From NCBI GenBank assembly GCA_035252155.1, contig DATFDL010000536.1, forward strand, positions 1 to 12,364: a stretch of DNA of 12,364 bases. The letters run 5' to 3'. Positions 6,447 to 12,364 of the stretch are shown here, in pieces. Position 1 is the stretch's first letter. Each line of letters opens with the position of its first letter. A program made the translations under genes and the position numbers. The notes under the pieces are model-generated. The model searched no databases and had not been told where the DNA came from. It saw nothing but the letters and a program-made list of their open reading frames with translations. Source of the DNA: JAICLL01 sp035252155 (GTDB taxonomy: Bacteria; Planctomycetota; Planctomycetia; Pirellulales; JAICIG01).

Positions 6447-6734
6447 ATGGAAGAGAATCCGTACAAGGCGCCGGCGCAACCATCAGCAGGCGGAATGCAC
6501 GGTCGGGCCGGCGTGAATCGCGCAAGCAAATGGTTGTGCATTCCGCTGATGGTTGTAGGGCTTATTTCCTATCCCGTCCTCCAGGTGCTAGGAGGGCTCG
6601 GCTTATTCAGCGGCGGTCAGCAATGGGAAATGAGGATATGGCCATTTCTGCTGAGCGGACCTCTGGCAATACTCTCGTCGGGATCGCATTTCTTGCTTGG
6701 TCTCGCGAGTCTTCAAAATGACTGGATTGTTTGA
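6447..6734 (+). CDS. Small two-helix membrane protein (MEENPYKAP type)
   Basis: A 95-residue membrane protein of unknown function. It opens with MEENPYKAPAQP; an N-terminal NPY-x-(A/S)-P signature is common on planctomycete small membrane proteins, and I used it to choose the ATG at 6447 over an in-frame ATG at 6408, which has no better ribosome binding site. Two hydrophobic segments lie at about 29-53 and 65-88. Its stop is about 110 bp before the next small membrane protein gene. Confidence 0.65.
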   Translation: MEENPYKAPAQPSAGGMHGRAGVNRASKWLCIPLMVVGLISYPVLQVLGGLGLFSGGQQWEMRIWPFLLSGPLAILSSGSHFLLGLASLQNDWIV

Positions 6735-6841
6735 CTTCCGCTGAGGGTGACCTATCTTTGCCTGCCGTGGCGGGGCAGCTACCGGCGCTGCGGCAAAGCT
6801 GCGGACTGCCAGCCGGTGGCCTTTTCTTTCGGGGGCCAGCT

Positions 6842-6997
6842 ATGGATCGGCTCTTTCGAATCGGGCCTGTCGCTTTCGCTCTGGCGGCCATGATCGCGGC
6901 CTGCATCGCAGGCGACCCGGAATTCCCTTACGGCGTTTTGTCGGTCTTAATCGCGATTGCGTGCTACTACGGAGTCCGCCAGCGCGCGCGGTCGTAG
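6842..6997 (+). CDS. Very small two-helix membrane protein
   Basis: A 51-residue hydrophobic protein with probable helices at about 8-24 (PVAFALAAMIAACIAG) and 29-46 (VLSVLIAIACYYGV), ending in a basic tail RQRARS. A GGGGG tract lies about 8 bases upstream of the ATG at 6842. The frame is open from 6731, but that stretch is GC-rich with short self-complementary runs and looks non-coding. I do not recognise a family. It could be a real small protein or a fragment of a larger membrane protein. Confidence 0.4.
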   Translation: MDRLFRIGPVAFALAAMIAACIAGDPEFPYGVLSVLIAIACYYGVRQRARS

Positions 6998-7026
6998 GGC
7001 CGGGCGGCCGACGGCCGAAGGGTTGA

Positions 7027-7075
7027 CGTCTGCGGCATCTCAGCGGACCGAGATTTTGAGCTGAGGGTGCAGACG
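7027..7075. other. Stem-loop in the gap before the zinc-ribbon gene
   Basis: CGTCTGC (7027-7033) pairs with GCAGACG (7069-7075), and CTCAGC (7039-7044) with GCTGAG (7060-7065), giving one interrupted hairpin. It lies in the stretch 6998-7259, where I see no convincing gene. There is no T tract, so its role is open. Confidence 0.4.
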
Positions 7076-7228
7076 ACGCAGCCGCGGCGATGTATAAAGC
7101 GATTCTTGAGAGGGGACCAGAGTCTGCCGAGGGCCGTCAGAAATGTTCCGCACCGATACCGGAATGATTCATCGAAGGTGGGACGACGATACGTACCGCT
7201 CTTCTTCTAGGCGCCGCATTGTGCGGCA

Positions 7229-7234
7229 TATAAT
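7229..7234 (+). promoter_or_regulatory. Probable -10 box of the zinc-ribbon gene
   Basis: A perfect TATAAT lies 25 bp before the ATG at 7260, next to a small hairpin GCCGCATTGTGCGGC (7213-7227). The -35 region is poor (TTCTAG at 7205-7210). A start near 7241 would give a short leader carrying the GGAG site. Confidence 0.5.
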
Positions 7235-7259
7235 GGCGTTGGGCGCTTGGAGCCAACAC

Positions 7260-7754
7260 ATGCCGCTAAACTACGCCGCCAGCGATGAGACCAGAGGGCA
7301 GACAACTAAAGAGGAGACACACACCTGGATCGCCTGCCCTGGCTGCGGCTACGGCGGCGAGATCGGAATTCCACTCGATTATCCCGCCGATGTTGTTGTG
7401 TGCCCGAAATGCCGGGAACTGGTTAATGTCCGGCCGAAGGACCGCGTGCTCTGGCGTCCGCTCGATGCCTCGCAGTTTCTTCGCCGTCAGTTTCCCAATG
7501 TGGATTGGGACTCCATCGAGCCGGCAGGCGATTCATCGCTCGATAACCAATCGGCGGACGCTCGGCACGACGAGATCGTTGACGCTGCCGCGGCAACTGT
7601 GTACCCAGCGGCGCCGCCGCAAGACACTCCAGCGGCTGCATCAACGGTCGGCGACGCGCCGCGTCTCCCGTGGCCCGTCGGCCTGACCCTGGGGGCAATT
7701 CTTTTCCTGGTAGCGATCGTGCTGACCTTGGCAGGCTTGGCACCACGGCCCTGA
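7260..7754 (+). CDS. Zinc-ribbon protein with C-terminal membrane helix
   Basis: A 164-residue protein. Residues 26-51 hold two Cys pairs, CPGC (26-29) and CPKC (48-51), a typical four-Cys zinc ribbon. A polar, Ala/Pro-rich linker (about 85-137) leads to a single C-terminal membrane helix (about 139-160), suggesting a tail-anchored protein with the ribbon in the cytoplasm. The start at 7260 is supported by TTGGAG with 7-base spacing and by TATAAT at 7229-7234; an open frame upstream to 7143 runs across that promoter. Many planctomycete proteins have this layout, with no established function. The frameshifted FQFSL gene follows 26 bp downstream. Confidence 0.7.
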   Translation: MPLNYAASDETRGQTTKEETHTWIACPGCGYGGEIGIPLDYPADVVVCPKCRELVNVRPKDRVLWRPLDASQFLRRQFPNVDWDSIEPAGDSSLDNQSADARHDEIVDAAAATVYPAAPPQDTPAAASTVGDAPRLPWPVGLTLGAILFLVAIVLTLAGLAPRP

Positions 7755-7780
7755 CTAGCTAATCCGTTGCTTAGCTTGCC

Positions 7781-8045
7781 ATGACCCGACGAATTCAGTT
7801 CAGCTTGAATCAGGTCTTCTTGGCAGTTTTGTTCGCGGCATCGCTTGCGCACTTTTTCCGAAAGCTGTCGAAACGATTTCGAAACACGGAGCTCGACCGG
7901 GCCTGCCTTGTTTCTGCTTGCGTCTTCTTCGGCCGGAGCTGCAATCGGCACGTTTTTTGGCAAGATTGGTTGCTCGGCAATCGTCGGAGCGGCGCTCGCC
8001 GTTGCGTTCATGGCGGCCGTCATCTTCATCTATGGGGCCTGTTAG
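7781..8045 (+). pseudogene. Small membrane protein with FQFSL-type N-terminus, frameshifted
   Basis: The ATG at 7781 opens a credible N-terminus, MTRRIQFSLNQVFLAVLFAA, including a membrane helix, as in planctomycete proteins beginning M-x-R-x-FQFSL. After about residue 30 this frame becomes Arg/Cys/His-rich and implausible. The +1 frame from about 7870 instead encodes TGPALFLLASSSAGAAIG and then SAIVGAALAVAFMAAVIFIYGAC with a stop at 8043-8045, a sensible second membrane segment. One frame change between about 7850 and 7890, perhaps at the T run near 7851-7856, would join them into one two- or three-helix protein of about 88 residues. This may be a real mutation or a sequencing error. Confidence 0.6.
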
Positions 8046-8051
8046 TACGCC

Positions 8052-8108
8052 ATGGCCCGATGGTTTCAGTTCAGCCTGACGGCGATTTTCTGGCAGATCC
8101 GGCGGTAG
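8052..8108 (+). pseudogene. Truncated second FQFSL start (18 codons)
   Basis: Six bases after the previous stop, an ATG opens MARWFQFSLTAIFWQIRR and then hits TAG. Its first 13 residues mirror MTRRIQFSLNQVF of the gene before it, so this looks like the start of a paralogue whose body is gone. The following sequence to 8195 holds no continuation that I can see. Confidence 0.5.
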
Positions 8109-8194
8109 CCGAGGCATTGCGAGCCTACTTCGCCAAGTAATCTCCATAGTTTGTCCACCGCTTTCCAGTTTCAGGCCGCGTAATAGCGCGGGGG

Positions 8195-8349
8195 TGCGTT
8201 TTCTTAGGCATCGCCGGGCAAATGAATGCTGCATTGATTCCCGCGATCACTTCCTCGTGATATGCTCGTGCTTGCTCGGTGAAACGGAGTTTCCGGCGCG
8301 CCGGGACTGGAGAGCGATTCATTTGCCCGGCGATGCCTAAAAAAACGCA
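8195..8349. mobile_element. 155-bp MITE-like element with 33-bp terminal inverted repeats
   Basis: Positions 8195-8227 and 8317-8349 are inverted copies matching at 32 of 33 bases (the difference is at 8203). Each arm contains TTAGGCATCGCCGGGCAAAT or its complement. The 89-bp centre is unique. I see no clear target-site duplication beside the ends. Both arms contain an ATG followed by codons for MPKKT facing outward, and a minus-strand frame (8358-8125, 77 residues) runs through the whole element without a stop. Size and structure fit a non-autonomous transposon derivative, but no matching transposase is in the window. It ends 71 bp before the GH51-like gene. Confidence 0.65.
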
Positions 8350-8420
8350 AGGTTGCACTGCTAGAGGGCATGAAATGGCCCACGAAGTCTGCTGAAGACC
8401 TAGCCCTGTCCGAGGTTTCC

Positions 8421-10289
8421 ATGAGAAGTCGCCTGGTTGAAATCTGCCGGTTCATGCTCGCGGTAGGGCTGCTGAGTTTGGACGTGGGCGGGGCGAAGCC
8501 GGCGGAAGTACTCAAGATTTCAAACCGTTCGGTCCATGATGGCCGGATCAATCCGATGCTGTTTGGCAATTTCATCGAGCTGCTCGATGATCTGGTGCCC
8601 AGCATGTGGGCCGAAATGCTCAACGACCGCGGCTTTGAGGGCATCACCCCGCCAGCCAACTGGGTCTATTTCGACGGCTCGCCGACCTTATGCGACCGCG
8701 GATGGGACGAGAGCGACGACTGGAGTACAAGCCACGACGCTCAGTCCTTTAACGGCCAACGATGCGCCCAGATTGTCGCAAACGAACAGCGGCCGGCGCG
8801 GTTGTCGCAAGCGGGCCTGGCCGTGAAAGAAGGTGCGTTGTATCACGCCTCCGGCTGGCTCCGCGGCGAGGGCGCGGTGCAAGCGCAGGTCGCACTGGAA
8901 ACACAGTCGCCTGACGGCGCAACGGTCGAGTTGGCAACGGGCGATTTTTGGACGCCGACAGCGAAGTATTCGCGCTTTGCCGCGGAGCTGCGACCGACCG
9001 GTTCCACCGATCGTGCCGCGCTGGTGCTTCGCGTCACCGGCACGGGCACTGCCTGGGCCGATCGCCTGTCGATCATGCCGGATGATAACCGGCAGGGCTG
9101 GAGACCCGACGTGGTCGAGGCGATCAAGGCGTCGCGGCCGTCCTTGATTCGCTGGGGTGGCAGTGTCGTCGATCCGGGCGCCTATCGCTGGAAGAACGGC
9201 ATCGGCCCGCGCGATCGGCGAGAACCGTTTGCCAACCGCAACTGGGGGCGCATCGACTCGAATGACGTGGGCATCGACGAATTCTGTCAGTTCTGCGAAC
9301 TCGTCGAGGCCGAGCCATTGGTCTGCGTCAGTTTTTCCGATGGTCACGCCAGCGCCGCCCATCTTGTGCAGTATTGCAACGGAGCGGCGGAAACCACTTG
9401 GGGCGGGCGGCGCGCGGCGAACGGGCATCCCGCCGCCTATCGCGTCAAATACTGGCAGCTTGGCAATGAGATCAGCGGCGACGATGACGCCTATATCGCC
9501 AAGTGCAAAGATTTTATGGGGGCGATGAAAGACGCTGATGCGAGCATTCGGGTGCTGAGCTCATTTCCCTCGCAGAAGGTGCTGGACGCCCTTGGCAAGG
9601 ACTTGGACTATCTCGCCCCGCACCATTACACGCGCGACCTCGGTTTCTGCGAGGCCGATTTTCAAAAACTCGCCGCGATGATCGCCAAAACGCCCGGCTG
9701 CGGGCATCTTCGCCTGGCCGTCACCGAGTGGAACTTCACCGCGGGCGACTGGGGGCTGCTGCGGGCCAAGATGCTCACGCTCGACGGGGCGCTGCACAAC
9801 GCCCGTTACCTCAACTTGCTCTGCCGCTACAGCCACCTCGTCGACCTCGCCTGTCGCTCGAACATGTCAAACAGCTTTTGCAGCGGAATCATTGAGACCC
9901 GACCCGGCGGGTTGCTGAAGCGGCCGAGCTACCACGTCATGAAACTCTACGCCGACCACGCCTTGCCGAGCCTGCTCGCCATCGGCAAGACGCCGGCGAA
10001 CGTGGATGTCGTGGCCTGTGCGTCAGAACAGCGCGACCGCGTGTGCGTGTTCGCGGTGAACAGCGGCCGCGAGCCGATGACGCTGTCGCTCGATCTCGCC
10101 GAGTTCGGCGCCGACTTCGCTCCCCTTCGCGCCGAAACCGTCCACGACACGCACGATCGCCGTCAGCCGGATGTCATGAACCACTGGGACGCGCCCGACC
10201 GCGTGACCACAGTGAACTTGCCGGTGAACGATGGCAAAGTCACTCTGCCCGCCTTCTCGGTCTCAGCAATCGACTGCGGGAAGAGATGA
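8421..10289 (+). CDS. Exported GH51-like alpha-L-arabinofuranosidase
   Basis: A 622-residue glycoside hydrolase that probably removes terminal arabinofuranose from plant-type polysaccharides. A signal peptide is visible (about 1-28, hydrophobic FMLAVGLLSL, cut near AKPA). The conserved start of the family, RINPMLFGNFIELLDDLVPS, lies at 42-61. A beta-rich insert (about 80-218) resembles a carbohydrate-binding module. The catalytic barrel follows: RWGG at 244-247, the acid/base motif WQLGNE with Glu350, and the nucleophile motif LAVTEWNF with Glu436. A C-terminal beta domain (about 520-620) ends in SVSAIDCGKR. The ATG at 8421 is chosen because CGAGG lies 5 bases upstream and a signal peptide follows directly; an in-frame ATG at 8370 would bury it. 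No sugar transporter or sister hydrolase lies nearby. Family is confident; exact substrate is inferred. Confidence 0.88.
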   Translation: MRSRLVEICRFMLAVGLLSLDVGGAKPAEVLKISNRSVHDGRINPMLFGNFIELLDDLVPSMWAEMLNDRGFEGITPPANWVYFDGSPTLCDRGWDESDDWSTSHDAQSFNGQRCAQIVANEQRPARLSQAGLAVKEGALYHASGWLRGEGAVQAQVALETQSPDGATVELATGDFWTPTAKYSRFAAELRPTGSTDRAALVLRVTGTGTAWADRLSIMPDDNRQGWRPDVVEAIKASRPSLIRWGGSVVDPGAYRWKNGIGPRDRREPFANRNWGRIDSNDVGIDEFCQFCELVEAEPLVCVSFSDGHASAAHLVQYCNGAAETTWGGRRAANGHPAAYRVKYWQLGNEISGDDDAYIAKCKDFMGAMKDADASIRVLSSFPSQKVLDALGKDLDYLAPHHYTRDLGFCEADFQKLAAMIAKTPGCGHLRLAVTEWNFTAGDWGLLRAKMLTLDGALHNARYLNLLCRYSHLVDLACRSNMSNSFCSGIIETRPGGLLKRPSYHVMKLYADHALPSLLAIGKTPANVDVVACASEQRDRVCVFAVNSGREPMTLSLDLAEFGADFAPLRAETVHDTHDRRQPDVMNHWDAPDRVTTVNLPVNDGKVTLPAFSVSAIDCGKR

Positions 10290-10443
10290 GCCGGTGCTTG
10301 ACGACAACCAACTTCTCGATGCCGAATAACCGCCCTCCGAACCGGGTGCCGATCTGAATTGTCAGTCTCGCTGGGCAATTCACGTTTGGACCTCAGACCG
10401 AGCAGGGCGAAAGAGCAAGCCTGGATTCGGACAGGATTTGGCG

Positions 10444-10769
10444 ATGGGTAGCTCACGAGACGATTTTATAAAATACCCCAGAACGCCCCATTTGTTCGGT
10501 TCCGAGGGATCGGTGATCTCGAAAGGGACGAGCTTCGCCAATTGATCGGGCCGTCCCTGTTCGATAGCCAATTCGAGAACCCCGAGACGAAGCGAACCGA
10601 CAACCTGATGGAAGGTCTCTACCTGAGAACCGAGGCCAACGACAGAGTATCGGGCAGGGCGAAATTCGTGCGGCCAGAGTTTGTCGAAAAGGTGAAGCAG
10701 AGCACGCATTGGCAACATCAGGCGGTTGTGCCTAATCTGCTCAAAGCGGGAGCGGACATTTGGCGATGA
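10444..10769 (+). pseudogene. RNA ligase family remnant lacking its catalytic core
   Basis: Two pieces of one ancestral gene are visible in different frames. The first (from ATG 10444) reads DDFIKYPRTPHLFGS, the N-terminus of an RNA ligase family, and stops at 10543-10545. The second, readable from about 10509 to the TGA at 10767-10769, reads RDELRQLIGPSLFDS, then NLMEGLYLRTEANDRVSGRA (the motif IV and V region, EGLYLRTE and RAKFVRPEF), then THWQHQAVVPNLLKAGADIW. An intact member is recalled as roughly 230 residues, with the nucleotidyl-accepting lysine motif (EEKxDG) between these pieces. Here about 150 residues, including that lysine, are missing and the frame changes near 10490-10510. The protein cannot ligate RNA. 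The reading-frame overlap with the next remnant fits a former operon. Confidence 0.75.
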
Positions 10770-10885
10770 CTTGGGACGATCTATCGGCGGCTACACTCGA
10801 CAAAGTCCTGGCCTGGGCGGCTGACCAACCTCGCCAGCAAGTGCGAGCCACCCACAATCACGGAGGCCCATGCGTTGATCGTTGA
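10766..10885 (+). pseudogene. Truncated start of the RNA ligase partner gene
   Basis: An ATGA overlap (ATG 10766-10768, TGA 10767-10769) opens a 39-residue frame beginning MTWDDLSAATLDKVLAWAADQP. This resembles the N-terminus of the HD/kinase-type protein that I recall following such RNA ligases. After AWAADQP the similarity ends and the frame stops. So this looks like the first 20-odd codons of the partner, the rest deleted. In the +1 frame the end reads PPTITEAHALIVEG before a stop, possibly part of another fragment, but this is too short to assign. Confidence 0.5.
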
Positions 10886-10904
10886 AGGTTGAGTGGTCTA
10901 CGGG

Positions 10905-10930
10905 CGCATGAGTGGAAGTGCGGTTTTTTT
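10905..10930 (+). terminator. Weak possible rho-independent terminator
   Basis: A 5-bp stem CGCAT/GTGCG (one T-G pair) with an 8-nt loop is followed by G and seven T residues. It lies just after the RNA ligase remnants on the same strand. The stem is short, so this is tentative. Confidence 0.25.
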
Positions 10931-10947
10931 GAGGCGATGCCGCCCAC

Positions 10948-10977
10948 GGAGGGACTCGCTCGCTCGGCCGATCCTAC
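10948..10977 (-). repeat. Third copy of the dispersed 30-bp repeat
   Basis: On the minus strand this reads GTAGGATCGGCCGAGC and ends GAGTCCCTCC, clearly related to the pair at 2462-2565 (GTAGGAT-x-GG-x-CGAG at the front and GAGTCCC-x-CC at the back). It lies 3 bp downstream of the DUF72 stop codon. Confidence 0.65.
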
Positions 10978-10980
10978 TGG

Positions 10981-11709
10981 CTATCTTAACATCGCCGCCA
11001 CCAGTTCTTTGAGCGTCAGCGCGTTGCGCACCGCATGGCCGCCGATGTCGTTGTTGAAATAGGCGTAGACGGCGCGACCCTCGTCGGCCCGTGCACTGAT
11101 CCACTCGGCCGAGCGGCGCAGGCGGTCGCGACGGTAGTTGCCGTAATACCGCACACCGTGAAAGCGAAGATACACTGCCCGACCGGTCACCCAACGCGGA
11201 TGCCGGGGCAAGATATCGTGAATACAGATACTGACGCCCCGCGCCTGCAGCAGGTCGCGAGTTTCTGCGGCCAGCCAGGTGCGCTCGCGAAATTCGAGGA
11301 CGTGCGTCAAGTCGTCGGGCAGCACCGCGAAAAACTCCGCCAGTCGCCGCAGGTCTTTGCGCCAATGCGGCGGAAGTTGGTAAAGAATCGGTCCTAACAA
11401 CGCGCCAAGCCGGCGGACGTGAGAAAGCAGCCGCTCGATGGGCTCCGCCGGCCCCTGCAGCTTTTTCATGTGCGTCAGAAAGCGGTTGGCTTTCACGGCA
11501 TACACGAAGCCGGGCGGCGCCTGCCGCTGCCAAGCGTCGAAGGTGGCGGCGGGGGGTAAGCGATAAAACGTGTTATTGATTTCCACGGTGTCGAAGTACC
11601 GTGCATAGTGCGCGAACCACTTCGACGAGGGCAAATCGGCCGGATAAAAGAGTCCACGCCAATGGTTGTAAATCCAGCCTGAGGTGCCGATACGAATCTG
11701 GCCGCGCAT
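10981..11709 (-). CDS. DUF72 (YecE-type) family protein
   Basis: A 242-residue soluble protein of the DUF72 family, which adopts a TIM-barrel-like fold and has no firmly established reaction. Family marks are visible in order: IGTSGW (7-12), YPADLPSSKWFAHYARYFDTVE (22-43, the typical W-x-x-YA-x-x-F-x-T-V-E region), INNTFYRLP (44-52), KANRFLTH (73-80), LGPILYQLPP (105-114), LEFRERTW (138-145), RFHG (182-185) and YAYFNND (215-221). The length matches the family. The ATG at 11709 is chosen because IGTSGW normally starts within a few residues of the N-terminus; an open frame upstream to 11805 is unlike the family. The ribosome binding site is weak. It is 120 bp downstream of the antitoxin on the same strand; that gap holds a 6-bp hairpin (11760-11774) and no other gene. 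Confidence 0.9.
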   Translation of the reverse strand: MRGQIRIGTSGWIYNHWRGLFYPADLPSSKWFAHYARYFDTVEINNTFYRLPPAATFDAWQRQAPPGFVYAVKANRFLTHMKKLQGPAEPIERLLSHVRRLGALLGPILYQLPPHWRKDLRRLAEFFAVLPDDLTHVLEFRERTWLAAETRDLLQARGVSICIHDILPRHPRWVTGRAVYLRFHGVRYYGNYRRDRLRRSAEWISARADEGRAVYAYFNNDIGGHAVRNALTLKELVAAMLR

Positions 11710-11829
11710 ACCGGCATATTGTGCCCTCGGCCAAGTGCCTTCGAATAGCCTTCGTCGTTCCCCTGATTCAGGGGGCAACATCGACGCCAAACAACGATGG
11801 CACAAAATCCGTTGTAACCAACGATTCGG

Positions 11830-12219
11830 CTATTTTTTTGCCTTGCGTTTATGAACTGCTGGCGTCTTCGGAGCCGCGCGGGCCCCTTGTTCGGCCTCGA
11901 TCGCGCGGTAAAGCTTGTCGAACGTCGCCAGGCTCGGCGATCGCTTGGCTTGCTCGATGCGATTAACGGTTTCAGGACGGACTCCGGCACGCCGCGCCAA
12001 TTCGGCTTGCGACCATCCCAAGCTTTGCCGCGCGCGAATCATCTTGCGGGCCATCAAAATGCGTGCCGTCTCAACTGCCGGATAATTGCCGTGGGCGTCG
12101 GCGGGCGGCAGTTCTGGTTCGCGCGGGCCACCGGCGATGCGCAAGAATTCAGCTTCCGGCATGATTACAAAGCGCTCGCCGGAAAGTGTTACCGTTTGAA
12201 TCGAGCTGGGGTCAATCAT
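11830..12219 (-). CDS. XRE-family antitoxin
   Basis: A 129-residue DNA-binding protein. The helix-turn-helix spans about 54-108, with the core SLGWSQAELARRAGVRPETV and NRIEQAKRSPSLATFDKLYRAI. The N-terminal 35 residues (SIQTVTLSGERFVIMPEAEF) resemble the start of antitoxins that fold onto a toxin. The C-terminus is basic (KTPAVHKRKAKK). It begins 15 bp after the stop of the partial toxin gene, with AAGAGAA about 7 bases upstream of the ATG. By analogy with HigBA-type modules (toxin first, then antitoxin) it should neutralise the toxin and repress its own promoter, which lies outside the window. Confidence 0.85.
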   Translation of the reverse strand: MIDPSSIQTVTLSGERFVIMPEAEFLRIAGGPREPELPPADAHGNYPAVETARILMARKMIRARQSLGWSQAELARRAGVRPETVNRIEQAKRSPSLATFDKLYRAIEAEQGARAAPKTPAVHKRKAKK

Positions 12220-12234
12220 AAGAAATTCTCTTGC

Positions 12235-12364
12235 CTATCCGTCGTAAAAGCCATCACGGTGTCCGATTTTCTCTACCAGCACCAACCAGTCTTCGGCCGC
12301 GCGTGTCGGGAAAAACTGGACGCGATAATCCCCGGTGCGCAGCCGGTAATGGCCGGCCAGGTCG
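12235..12364 (-). CDS. RelE/ParE-superfamily toxin, C-terminal part only
   Basis: The window edge cuts this gene; the last 42 codons are present. They read AGHYRLRTGDYRVQFFPTRA and end in VLVEKIGHRDGFYDG before TAG. The strand pattern L-R-x-G-(D/E)-Y-R-V followed by a final I-G-H-R is the standard C-terminus of RelE/ParE/HigB-type toxins. These act as ribosome-dependent mRNA nucleases or gyrase poisons; which applies here cannot be told from this part. Its pairing with the XRE gene 15 bp downstream supports the call. Confidence 0.8.
   Translation of the reverse strand, partial: DLAGHYRLRTGDYRVQFFPTRAAEDWLVLVEKIGHRDGFYDG

Noticed and set aside
6731..6841. N-terminal extension of the 51-residue membrane protein
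   Set aside because: The stretch is GC-rich with short self-complementary runs and no conserved look; the internal ATG at 6842 is directly followed by a hydrophobic helix.
8125..8358. A 77-codon minus-strand frame crossing the inverted-repeat element
   Set aside because: Its two ends are the inverted arms themselves and no family is recognised. The middle (KLRFTEQARAYHEEVIAGIN) looks protein-like, so it is noted but not called a gene.
10380..10718. A 112-codon minus-strand frame opposite the RNA ligase remnant
   Set aside because: The plus strand carries conserved ligase motifs over the same bases, so this frame is a shadow.

Overview
The window looks like the chromosome of a high-GC planctomycete, probably near the Pirellulales. 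I infer this from family signatures recalled from memory, not from a search: a PQQ-like beta-propeller lipoprotein/exported protein opening with DWTRFRGPNG, a membrane-anchored alpha/alpha-toroid protein with a proline-rich tail, a small membrane protein opening with MEENPYKAP, a protein opening with an FQFSL-type N-terminus, two adjacent tatA genes, and many short palindromic repeats between and inside genes.

Layout. 1-92: three adjacent hairpins. 93-2179 (minus): a two-gene operon, PQQ-like repeat protein then a four-helix membrane protein, joined by a TGATG overlap; the second gene carries two in-frame copies of a palindromic repeat. 2180-2640: no gene; three groups of inverted repeats. 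2641-4335 (minus): the toroid protein. 4579-4739 (plus): promoter, initiator tRNA-Met and rho-independent terminator. 4764-5207 (plus): conserved unknown protein. 5217-5979 (plus): strong promoter and two tatA genes. 6011-6142: a nested perfect inverted repeat. 6222-6295: tRNA-Val(CAC). 6447-8108 (plus): small membrane or zinc-ribbon proteins, one frameshifted, one reduced to 18 codons. 8195-8349: a 155-bp element with 33-bp terminal inverted repeats. 8421-10289 (plus): an exported GH51-like alpha-L-arabinofuranosidase. 10444-10885 (plus): the wreck of an RNA ligase and its overlapping downstream partner. 10981-11709 (minus): a DUF72 (YecE-type) protein. 11830-12364 (minus): an XRE antitoxin and the C-terminal part of a RelE/ParE-type toxin cut by the window edge.

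How the parts relate. Only three sets of genes look functionally linked: the PQQ/membrane protein pair, the tatA pair, and the toxin-antitoxin pair (toxin first). The rest is a patchwork of single genes separated by repeats. The clearest signs of decay are the RNA ligase cassette, which lost its catalytic middle, and the frameshifted FQFSL gene. I found no CRISPR array, no intact transposase and no complete defence island. The most unusual material is the repeat population: at least six distinct inverted-repeat types in 12 kb, one of them expanded inside a reading frame.
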